Origin: Saturnia japonica
Lineage: Eukaryota > Arthropoda > Insecta > Lepidoptera > Saturniidae
Assembly: GCA_033032175.1 (NCBI GenBank)
Contig: CM065323.1
Coordinates: forward strand, 3,968,001 to 4,032,000
Length of the DNA: 64,000 nt
Direction of reading: 5' to 3'
The first letter of the stretch is position 1. Each line of letters starts with the position of its first letter. Shown here piece after piece: positions 42,458 to 53,300 of this stretch. The notes beneath the pieces are model-generated. The model saw only the letters and a program-made list of their open reading frames with translations, was not told the origin of the DNA and ran no database searches. The position numbers and the translations under genes were made by a program.

Positions 42458-44499
42458 ATGTCGGTTGAACAAAAATTACAACTTTTACATGCTAAAAAGG
42501 AAAGATTATTCGCTCGTGTTCAAACTATTTCTAGCCATGGCGCTAAAATTGAATTTGATTCATTTAAAGAATTGTTTTTAAATGAAATTGAGACGGTAGA
42601 TAGTTTGCGTTTAGATTTCAAAAAGTTCTCGATGAAATTAACATCTTGGAATTGAAAGAAAACCCGAAATACGTAATTAACTATCAGCAACTTTCATCGT
42701 TCGAAGACATGTATGGCCAAATCAAGCGTGTTAGTAGGCAATTGGCGCCAGCAGCCACATATGTACATAGCACTAGTAATAAGACAGGGTTGCCACCTAT
42801 CGAATTACCAGAATTCAATGGGGACTTAAAGTCATGGCCCTTATTTTACACTAGTTTTAACAACACAGTACATCTTAATTTATCGTTATCGTCAGCTGAG
42901 AAGTTATATTACTTACTAGGAAAATTGACTGGTAAGGCACAGGCCGTTTTTGCCGGCATTACGCCGAGTGCCGATAACTATCAGCTCATTTACCAATCGC
43001 TCGTAAATAAGTACGAAGACAAACGTATGCTAGCCTCGTCGTACTTAGACCAAATATTCGATTTAAAACCTGTAAGTTCGGCCACAGCCGATAATTTAGA
43101 ATTATTTTTGGACAAATTTTCTTCATCATTTGCTGCGCTTAAAAATCTGGATATAAAGGACCTAACCGATTACATTTTTCTTTACATGGCCTTAAAAAAG
43201 TTAGATCCAGACACTATTCGTGCGTTTGAGTTAGATAATCGCACGCAAGCGATTCCGTCGTTCGACAATTTGGTCACATTTGTACGTGACAACATTAAAA
43301 TATTATATAGGACGCAACCTGACAATCGTAAGTCGTCGAACAAATCGAACGCAACTATTAATAAGAGTAAACCTACACATGTTTATGTGAATACTTCATC
43401 GTCGTCGTCCCAACATAGAGATAAATGTTCACTGTGTAACTCGCATCATGATCATTTGTATAGTTGTCCCGAATTTCAAAAATTGTCACCGGTTGAACGT
43501 TTTCGGTTCATAAAATCAAAAAATCTTTGTTTAAATTGTTTCAATAACAATCATCATTCTACCGATTGCAGGTCAAAATATAGTTGTCATAAATGTTATA
43601 AGAGACATCATTCTATGTTGCATTTTGAACCTACAACCTCCGATAAAAATGAAGTAGGATCGAATCAGCCTAGGCGCGCGGTTGAGAATCATCATAGTCA
43701 AGTAAATAATCAGAGTGGGAACTCAACCTCTCCACATACCGAGATAACATTGTGTAATTTATCTAGTAGTGAATCGAACTCGAGAAAACATAATTCGTCA
43801 GTTTGTGGAATGCGAGCGAGTGCCGCGACCACGACCGCGACCGTGTCCGCGACCGCGACCACGACCACGACAACGACATCGACCGTGTTGTTGGATACCG
43901 CTATCGTTGTCGTTATTGATAATCATGGGAGAAACCATAATGTTCGGATTTTGTTAGACAGTGCTTCCCAGAGTAATTTTCTAACTCGTGCTTGTTATCA
44001 ACGTTTGGGCTTGAATGATTTTACTAAATTAAATAGTTTTACCGTAAAGGGAATTGGGGGTTCAACTAAAATTATACAAGGATCGACTAATTTAAAATTC
44101 TATTCTCGTTTTGATCGTAATATTGACTTCAATATAGAGACACTGATTGTCGATAAAATAACGGAATGTTTACCTACCACCGCGGTGGACAATTCGATTA
44201 TGTTGAATTTCAAAACATTGCCACTGGCTGACAATACTTTCGATGTGCCAGGTGAAGTTGAGATGCTTATCGGAGCATCATTATTCCCGCACCTTTTATT
44301 ATCTCGCAAGGTGTATGGTCACCCTACTCATATCGCACCTGTTGCTTTGGAAACCGTCTTGGGTTATGTTGTTGTCGGTTCGGTGCCCGCTCGTTTGGAT
44401 TATAGGAGTTCGTCAATTTCGTGTTGCTGTGTCGACGGCGGTACGCAGGTTCTGGGAACTAGAGGAAGTCAACATGCCACCGTCAATCAGTTCGGATGA
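42458..44499 (+). pseudogene. BEL/Pao gag and protease, frame-broken
   Basis: ATG at 42458 opens a 65-codon frame that stops at 42653-42655. Gag-like coding continues in another frame (+1 register, open from about 42640) to 44499. The change falls at or near the A-run around 42620. Gag-like helical sequence (LPEFNGDLKSWPLFYTSFNN, the typical BEL/Pao Gag opening) leads to two Cys/His clusters (CSLCNSHHDHLYSC and CLNCFNNNHHSTDC, about 43425-43570), then CHKCYKRHHSMLH. An aspartic protease with LLDSASQSNFL (catalytic D-S-A, about 43950) follows. A simple-repeat ACGACCGCGACC-like segment (43827-43890) encodes a Thr/Ala-rich linker. Confidence 0.88.
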
Positions 44500-47400
44500 C
44501 GAGGACTGCGAAAATTTGTATTCACGAACTACTACGCGCGACAAGGACGGTCGATATGTTGTCGCGCTGCCATTTAAAGGTGATGTGTTCTCATTGGGAG
44601 ACTCGCGTCGAGTGGCGGAAAGACGTTTCTTATGCTTAGAGCGTAAGATGCTAGCTTCGCCTGACTTAAAACTCGCCTACGATGCAGTAATTCGAGAATA
44701 TCTGGAAAAGGGTTATTTATCGCTCGCGCCTCAAGAAACGGACGCTACTCGAGATTTACCTAGCTATATCATACCTCATCATGGAGTCATTAGGGAGGAA
44801 AAAGTTACAACTAAATTACGCATTGTACTCGACGCTAGCGCTAAAACTAGTTCATCGGTTTCCCTTAATGATATTCTATATAGAGGTCAAAATCATCAAA
44901 GGGATTTATTCGACGTTATCATTAATTTTCGTCTTTTCGCAATCGCTCTTTCGGCCGATATTCGGCAAATGTTCTTGTGCATTGGAATTCGCGAAAGCGA
45001 TCGTCGATTCCAACGCATACTGTATCGTTTTTCGTCGGACGAACCGCTTAAAACTTATGAATTTAATCGTGTTTGTTTCGGACTGAAGTCGAGTCCCTTC
45101 CACGCTCTCAGAACTATTAAACAACTTGTCGAAGATGAGGGTGAAGCATATCCTACTGCGAAAAATATTATTAACACTGGACTTTACATGGATGACCTGG
45201 CTTATTTAGTCCATAACGAAGCTGAGGCCGTAGCTACCACGGCAGAAGTGATCGCGCTCATGAAGTCTGGCCAGTTTGATATTGTAAAGTGGAATAGTAA
45301 CTCGCAGGCAGTAATCGATTCAATTCCCCCGTCGCATCGTTTGTCATCAGTTTTGGAATTCAACGAGTCAGACCGGCATAAAATTTTAGGTCTATGTTGG
45401 TCTCCCACCACAGATTTGTTTGGTCTCAGTACAAACAAGCCCGCCGAGATTTGTACTAAACGAGGCATTTTATCGTGTGTTGCTAGAATTTGGGATCTAA
45501 TGGGCTTCGTAGCACCTGTTGTATTATATGCTAAACTTCTTATCAAATATTTGTGGCTGTGTAATTGTAATTGGGACGATCCGCCCCCTCCTCGCATCGT
45601 TGAACTATGGACTCGTTTTAAAGAGGAGCTTCCCTTGCTTTCGCGAGTCAAAATGCCTCGTCACGTGGGCATTACACCGGATGCCGTCGTGACTATTATT
45701 GGATTCGCCGATGCGAGTGAGAAGGCTTACGGGGGAGTCGTATATTTTCATGTTTGTGTCGACGGAAGCAATTCCATATTCTTGGTAAGCGCAAAGTCAA
45801 AGGTTTCGCCTCGCAAAGTTGTATCGCTCGCTAGATTGGAACTTTGTGCTTGTTTAGTACTGGCTAAACTCATTCGTAAAATAGTTAACACCTGTGGTAG
45901 TCGTTGTAACATGAATAATATTTACGCCTTTTCAGATTCGACTCTATCACTTTGTTGGGTTCATTCGTCGCCCCGCCGTTGGGACACATTCGTGTCCAAC
46001 CGAGTGGCTAAGATACAGTCGGATTTGTCATCGGATAAGTTTTATCACGTATCGGGGGTCGATAACCCAGCTGATTGTTTGTCGCGCGGTCTTACACCTG
46101 CACAACTGCTTAATCACCCGCTGTGGTTCAGTGGTCCGTCCTGGGTTAAATCGAATCCAGATCAGTGGCCAGTTTCGAAGTTTATTCCTTCCACGATAGC
46201 TGATCCACCCGAAGAGAAGAAGCACACCTTTCACGTTTCGTCGTCTAGTGAACCGATTTTAATATCGTTAGCTAGTCGTTTGTCGTCTTGGTCGAAATAC
46301 TTGCGTTGCGTAGTTTATATATGTCGTTTTTTGAAATTATTACCTCGAAGGGACTACGTAGCCGCATCTGATCTTGATTACGCTGAGTTGATGGTATTGC
46401 GTCAACTTCAGACTTCGTGCTTCGCCACTGAAATTGCAAACTTACAAGTAGGTAGACACTGTAGTCGTAAATTTCAGTGTCTAAAGCCATTTTTGGATAA
46501 TGGATTGATCAGGGTAGGTGGTCGTCTGTCAAACGCGGAATTAGATTACAATCACAAACATCCTATCGTTCTACCGCGTACAGGTCATATATTAAATCTT
46601 TTGATTGACTATCATCATAAAATTAATTGTCATGCTGGCCCTGACTTATTAACGTCGATTTTGCGCCAAAACTATTGGATAGTTTCTGCACGCAATATAA
46701 TTCGTAGTAGAGTACATAAATGTGTTCCATGCTTTCGTTTACGGCCTAAGCCAATCTACCCTGAGATGGCAGATCATCGTTCGTGCCGTGTCGTTCAAGT
46801 CGTGAAACCTTTCATTCATACTGGCACCGACTACGCGGGACCTTTCAAGGTCACAATATCACGAGGTCGCGGTATTAGGTCTGTGAAGGCGTACGTTTGC
46901 TTGTTCGTTAGTATGACCACTAGGGCCGTACATATTGAGTTGTCTGGCGATTTAAGCACCTCGAGTTTTTTGTCAGCTTTTAAGCGTTTTATATCCCGCC
47001 GCGGTCCTATAGGTCGCGTATATTCAGATAACGGAACTAACTATATTGGAGCTAAACGTTCGCTTTCCGAATTGCATTCGTTTTTGCGTTCTAAATATTT
47101 CAATACAGAGTTCGCCCAAGTATTAGCTGAAAACCGTATAACGTGGGTATTAAATACTCCAGCTGCTAGTCATTTCGGAGGCAACTGGGAGGCTAATATA
47201 AAAAGTTTGAAAACTCATTTGTATCGCGTTATCGGTGAACAAATTCTATCGTTCGAAGAACTGTCTACAGTTCTCGTTCAAATCGAAGCCGCGATGAATT
47301 CTCGGCCCTTATGCCGCACCCTGTCGAGTGACCCATCTGAACCCCTCGCCCTTACTCCAGCACATTTTGTGAATACCACGCCTTTAAAGTATTTTCCTTC

Positions 47401-47728
47401 TAAGGAAATTACTGAGGATAGGCTACATCTTCTGTCGCGAATAGATCTTTTAGATAAACTAGTACAGTCGTTTTGGAAGCGTTGGAGAATGGAATATTTA
47501 CACACTCTGCAGTCGAGACAGAAGTGGAATACCCCTAGCGAACCGGTTGCTGTGGGCACAGTGGTGATTCTTGTTAATGACAATGCACCTCTTCTGCATT
47601 GGCCGATGGGCATTGTTGAGGAGGTATTTCCTGGCTCAAATGGAGTCACGCGTATTGTGAGAATTAGGACGGCCACAGGTTCATATCTGCGGCCTGTTAT
47701 ACGCCTCTGTCCCTTGCCAAACCAATAG
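44441..47728 (+). pseudogene. BEL/Pao pol: reverse transcriptase, RNase H, integrase
   Basis: Coding continues here in a different frame from the protease; the change falls near 44431-44445, so Gag-Pol is not one open frame. The pol frame itself is intact to TAG at 47726-47728. Landmarks: RRFWELEEV (start), RIVLDASAKTSSSVSLNDIL, LSADIRQMFLCIGI, LYMDDLAYL (YMDD), RNase H GFADASEKAYGGVV and FSDSTLSLCW, an integrase HH-CC finger (HHKINCHAGPDLL ... CVPCFRLRP), then D in GTDYAGPF, D in VYSDNGTNYIG and E in WEANIKSL. All expected catalytic positions are present. Whether the frame changes are mutations or sequencing errors cannot be told. Confidence 0.93.
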
Positions 47729-47875
47729 TGGCGTAATAGTAGTTTAGAGATATTATAGTACATTTTAAGTTTAGTATTTAGTATCATTTTGTTATAAAGT
47801 TAACTTTGTTTCGTTTCGGTTTGAATTTTTTCCTTTAGATTAGTTTCGTTTGTTTAGAAGGAACGGGTTCCTTCT

Positions 47876-47887
47876 AGCTGGGGGGAA
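47876..47887 (+). promoter_or_regulatory. BEL/Pao polypurine tract
   Basis: CTGGGGGGAA directly before the 3' LTR start TG at 47888, the expected site for plus-strand priming. Confidence 0.8.
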
Positions 47888-48298
47888 TGTTTGCGCCTGT
47901 TTATCGTATTGTGAATCGATGTTATAATGTCCCATCCCTTAAATCCGCCCCCCCACCCCGCTCCGTCTATTTTCCGCCCGTTGGCTTGTACCTGTCGTCG
48001 TACGCGCCAGTGTCTTCGTTGATTTAGCATAAAACGAATCGTATCGCTCCGACAAAATCGTGCCGTTGAGCCTGACCACGTGCACATATCAAAACCCTTG
48101 TAATTTGGAAGAAAGGATCCATCTTCGGGCAGTTTGTGACTCAAAATCGTGAGTACCTTTTTTCCTATCCTACCTATATTTGTTCCCCATTATCGCATCG
48201 GTTCACATATGAGTTTCACTTAGCATTCGTAGGTACATTAAAATCTATAATCTGTAATTTTAATAAATCCATACAGTCCACTAATTATCGCGCAAACA
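47888..48298 (+). repeat. BEL/Pao 3' LTR
   Basis: TGTTTGCGCC ... CGCAAACA, 8 substitutions and one C indel relative to the 5' LTR. Confidence 0.95.
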
Positions 48299-48574
48299 TA
48301 GCAGTTACAACAATGAAAATTGACGTAACGCCCAGAACCTTTCTCCATCGTGTCCCCTTCATCAATCACATCTTCCCTTAATATCATGTTCGATTGTGGT
48401 AAAAACACACATATCCAGTTAACTATATTCTATCGACAGTCCTTTCTTTACGTTCTTTTCCTTTTAGGCAGAGGAATATATCAATTTAAAATTCCCACAA
48501 GACGGCAGCCACTGTCAAAGAATCCCATTTTCCATTGTTCTCAGATGTCGCTGTACTTCTTACTATAAGTTCAT

Positions 48575-48836
48575 CATTCAATCAATAACGTTTTATAAAT
48601 AAACGGGTTACACTATCACTAAAAGCAATTTGAAAACGTTACAAATTTTCATATCATTTTGAAACAAAAGAGATAGGAAATCACAGCGTAAGGCAAAAAC
48701 TCTCGTCAAAAAAGGATAAAAATTTCTTCTCGCTGACGAACAAGTCGAAACTGAACTGAATGCAATTACCAACATTCACGATTGCATGTAAAGAGCATCA
48801 ATGCCGTATCTACTTAGAAAATTTCACTGGATACGA
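48575..48836 (+). repeat. ~260 bp repeat, copy 2
   Basis: Homologous to 39362-39621 in the same orientation: GTTTTATAAATAAACGGGTT, GAAACAAAAGAGATAGGAAA, CACGATTGCATGTAAAGAGC. No channel exon follows this copy. Confidence 0.85.
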
Positions 48837-48839
48837 GGT

Positions 48840-50225
48840 GGTAATCAGTCACTTAGCAAAGTCAATAAAAAAATGTAGTTCTTATGGATTATGAAATTAA
48901 ACAACACAAATTGGTTATTTATTTATTTCCGTATCACTTCCTACAAACTAGTCAACGTATATACACAACATTAAATGATCATTTCCTTTAGTAGCACTTT
49001 TAAAACAAATCATTTAGTCTAGCCGTAGGTAGGTACTTCAAAGGAAAATAGTAGGTACCTGCCTGCCTACGTATTGTTTATAAAGAAAAATTATTTGATA
49101 GTTTTGTATTTCTACTTTACTTCGCTACTATCACAGGAAATTAAAAATACGTATAAATTACATCAAAATATGAAATTTAAAGAAACCGATCAATTTATAA
49201 GGATTAATCCAGAACGCCACATTATAAAAATGGGGAATATAACCTAACAACTGGAATAATCATTTCCTAGGAGGACCTATTGAGTAATGTCCAAAGTTTT
49301 ACACTGTATACATAAGAACAGTAAGGATATTTACAGTTATAAAACACGACCATAAAAAGTTTAGTATCCTGAGACTTTAGTGTCACATAAACGTACTAAA
49401 ACATCCGTAAATTTGGTTGCCAAGCACGTATCCACAAATTTCGGCAAGCCCACATTTTTAGGTCAAATAGTATCGTCATTTGGACAGCATCATAACACAA
49501 TTTGTTTTGTCAAAACCTTTTAATTTATAGGCAATAAATCGCTCATTAATTATTATTGGATATAATGAAGCAATTTAAAGAGTATTTTTTTCGTCTCTCC
49601 TTTATGTAGAGTAAACATACCCCCACAACTTTATTTTAGACGCCAGAACTTTATCACAATATGCAAATGTATAACTTCCGAGCACACGAGCTATGTAAAC
49701 AAAGTCATTTTTATGCAAATTGGACGTGCAGCCTTTTTTTGTTCCGCAACTTTCGCTTTGATAATTGCAAAGAGAAAACAAGTCCGGGTGCATGAAAATA
49801 ACCCTCTTGGGTGATTACATCAAGTAACTTATTCACAACTAGCTGCGCTCCGCGGTTTCATCCACGCTGTGTTATATAGAATAATAATAAAATAGCCTAT
49901 AACACCCAAAGATAATAATGCTACCAGTTAATGAAAGAATTCTATTTTAAACCATCTACATCCAAACTCACAAACTACCACTTTAGAATATTTGTACCTG
50001 ATAGTATAATGAATATAGATTATACATTATAGCACCTGTCGATACCTGAAAAATCATGCCACAAAACCTGAATAGTATCCTCGACTCTCTAATTATTATC
50101 CTGAAAACGACAATAGTCCTAGATACAAGAAGAGACACAAAGAAAAGTCAACATACTTTACTGTTCTTATGTATATTGTGTAATTTCTACATGTAACTAT
50201 TTGCAATAATATTGCAAGGAATTAT
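48840..50225. other. Stretch between the ~260 bp repeat and DNAJA3 last exon
   Basis: A family H fragment is at about 49838-49930 (ACTAGCTGCGCTCCGCGGTT). No exon is recognised. It should hold the 3' UTR of the DNAJA3 short form just left of 50228 (an AATATTGC/AATAA-rich stretch); no single poly(A) signal was chosen. Confidence 0.4.
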
Positions 50226-50227
50226 TG

Positions 50228-50355
50228 TTAACCCTTGCTCCTCGATTCTTTCAGTACGTCGTCGTGTGTGGTGCCTTCGATGGATTTCTTCTCTTTTAGT
50301 GCCTCTTTAATGGCGTCTACTAAGTTGTGCGGCTCAGATATAGATATCTTTTTAC
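50228..50355 (-). CDS. l(2)tid: DNAJA3 alternative last exon, soluble tail
   Basis: Acceptor AATTCGCAG (minus strand). The exon enters in phase 1 and completes a glycine codon from exon 56565-56670. It reads [41 protein letters not shown], stop. A charged, helical-looking tail without membrane segment. It is 6.2 kb from the preceding exon. The exon itself is well supported by signal and phase; its joining to this gene is inferred from phase and strand. Confidence 0.75.
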
Positions 50356-53300
50356 CTGCGAATTTATAACATAAAGTATTAGGCTATATGATATATAATT
50401 TTTTAATATGATTTCGATACTTTCAATGAAGATAAACTTTCAGTAAAGTAAAATAGCTTATCCTATCACAGTATAGAGTTAGGTCAAACTATTGATCACT
50501 TGAGTATCTATTTAATAGGCATAAATTTTATAGCAGTGAAATTACATTTTTCATTTTCAAAGACAACACGCAAAACATTAAAATGAAGAAATCATTGTCA
50601 CTTTTAAAAGTCCATAATATTTAATATCCTTTATAAATGCAGTGCAGATGTGGAAGTCTTCCAGCTGGCGTGTTCCCTCCTTCCTATGATATTGGGTCCT
50701 TCAAATGTGGCGTGAAGAGGCATTTTAACAAACCGGCATGAGATCGACGACTCCCGATGAAAGGAGACGGATACTCTTTCATACAGACATAGGCCTGGGT
50801 AAAAAAGATGTAAAAATATGAAAACGGTGTAAATTAATAGCGGTGAAAAAAAGCGGATTTTTTTGCAATCTAAAAGCAGAGATTTAGGATATTTCGTAAA
50901 AGCGAAGTCATGTAATAAACTTCTTTTAAACTATTTTTGAAGTAGGATTAATATTTAAAAAAGGCTTATGTTTATTATCTTTAAAAGTTATTACTTTACT
51001 TATTTTGTTAATTGTGAATTTTAATGATATTGTACGATTTTAAAAACAAAAATATATTCGATTTTATAAACCATATTTCATCTAATTATATTCTGGGCCC
51101 GGAAATACTCGTCACCATTACGTCAACGGCGGTCGCCGTCGTTTGTGGACTGTACCGTACTTTCCATCAGGAGCTGTACAGAAATTTTGTCGAGCTAGTA
51201 AAAAAAAATCTCACTAAGATCCAGTTCAATATTATCATATTTACATGTTTGAGCCATTTTAAACTAACATTTAATCTGATTCGTCTACTATTTTGTGGGT
51301 CTAAGTACACAAACTACAATGTTTAATAATATTTTTAGACATATTAAGTAATTTAGTAAAATAATAATAATTAATTGATTTAATAATAATAATTAATTTT
51401 ATAATTTACTTTAATTTAGTATATTTTATAATACTATTAAAATCTAATTAACTATATACTATAAATATAGCCAATAACAACAATTCATAATGAATACCTA
51501 AGTAAAGAAATTCTTCACGGTAAACTTACACAATAAACTCTTTTTACATAGAGTTACCTAAAAAAAGAATTGCATTATTATATCACTTAATATCACAGTC
51601 CATTTTTTTTTTTTCTAAAATGTAAAAATAAAAATTACTGATTTGATTTCAAAGACCAATCGTTTTTGAAGGCTACATACATTACTCACTTAGAATTTGA
51701 AGTATTCATTTAATCCGAGAACACGGTGGTCATGAAAATATCAAAATATTTTGTAGTTCAAATACTGAGACTATAGAGTATTCTACAAAACTGTTAATAA
51801 ATACCCCAGCAGGGTATAATATGATGGCAAAGGTGATATAAAAAAGGATACAAAATGAAACTGCATATTTATCAATTAAACTTAATATATTAAATAAACG
51901 TATTTACAAATTAAATACAATAATTTTTACCATCATACTATAACCTATAACCATTAATAAATACCTTTCATTTACTATACAATACATTTCATTTATAGTC
52001 AACATTGTATCACAATACTCAACGATCGTCAATATGTTAATTTAAAATGTAGTATGAAGCACCCATTAAATGTTCTTAGATAATATTTATAACTTTCAAT
52101 AAATTATATTTGGTACAGGAAATAAACTAATTATATGGATTGATCAAATTTTTAATGTTCGAGTGTATTCCCAAATATTTGAAATTTTGGTGTCTTTTCA
52201 TAGTACTTTGTGACGATGCGCCTCGCGGCGCAGTGGTAGTAAACGCTACTATTGAACCGAGAGGTCGCGGGTTCAATCCCCGCCCATGACTGACTTTTGT
52301 GTGATGAGCATAAATGTCATTTATGTGTCTGGGTGTTAAATATCTATAAATCGATATATTTTTAGAACGTTTGTATTTAATGCATCATTGAACTTGTTAA
52401 GCATTTATATTTCGCATCGCCACGGTTTTGAAAAAAATCCTTGAATCTTTGGGAATAAGCTGAACAAAATAAAATTGATCGATCCATATGATTAGAACAT
52501 ACTGCTTACGATAAGGAATAAGCCAACGGGTTGCTGTCGGTCTTGATTGTGAAACTTTATAGGCGAATAATAGTGGTAAGTTCCTACCATATAACTGAAT
52601 ATATTCAGCTAAACTTCGAGGAAGGAAGTAGTATACGAGTGGATTTCCTCTCTTTCGCATCATGCAGAAGTTGCTATTTGTTAACACTTTCACTAAATGC
52701 AAATTGGTTTTCTTTGGTTGTATGTAAAATAAGTAACTTTTTCTTTTTATTTAATGGCAATATTTACTAACCCACAATTCTGCCAACGTCAAGTGAAAGC
52801 AATATTTTTCTAATTATTCTTGTAATCTTTAAACATGACTCTAACAAGATGTCGGCTAAACGCTGCCCAGGGAGATTTTTGTGTCTACATAAAATGCATT
52901 CTAGTTATCGTTTATAATCCATTTCACTTCTGCGAAATATCCAAACTACATCAAGTAAAATACCGCTAAAAATACTTAACACAGGGCCAAATAACATAAA
53001 TTTATGAATTACAAGACAATTTTTAACATAAGAAACACCAACTTCAATGATTTTGAAGTGTTCCTTGAGGTATCTTCGAAGTTGAAGGTCCAATGCCAAT
53101 TAAATTAAATTTGGATCCCTCTTGAGGTCTTCCCCCCATCCAACAAAGAAAGAATCATCCAAATGGAAAAAAAATGCAGTCATAAGGACTACTGACAGAA
53201 GTGTGAAAACTTAATTTTGAATTTTTAAATCAATTATTGTCTGAACTATTGCAGAGCACATCAGTGACGCGAAATCACAAGATTTTACCCATCCAAAAAG

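Larger units (their letters stand above)
41581..48303 (+). mobile_element. BEL/Pao LTR retrotransposon with both LTRs and target duplication
   Basis: LTRs at 41586-41995 and 47888-48298, flanked by the direct repeat TAGCA at 41581-41585 and 48299-48303 (a 5-bp target duplication, usual for BEL/Pao). The internal region has a candidate primer-binding site, gag, protease, RT-RNase H and integrase in BEL/Pao order. The LTRs differ at 8 positions and one C-run indel over about 410 bases by direct comparison, so the insertion is fairly recent. Two frame breaks make this copy defective as read. Confidence 0.95.

Noticed and set aside
47278..47787. 169-residue minus-strand frame
   Set aside because: Antisense shadow of the BEL/Pao integrase.
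52214..52290. Possible tRNA gene (intact A and B boxes)
   Set aside because: Followed by a long body shared with 10130-10300, and no complete cloverleaf; it is a SINE head.
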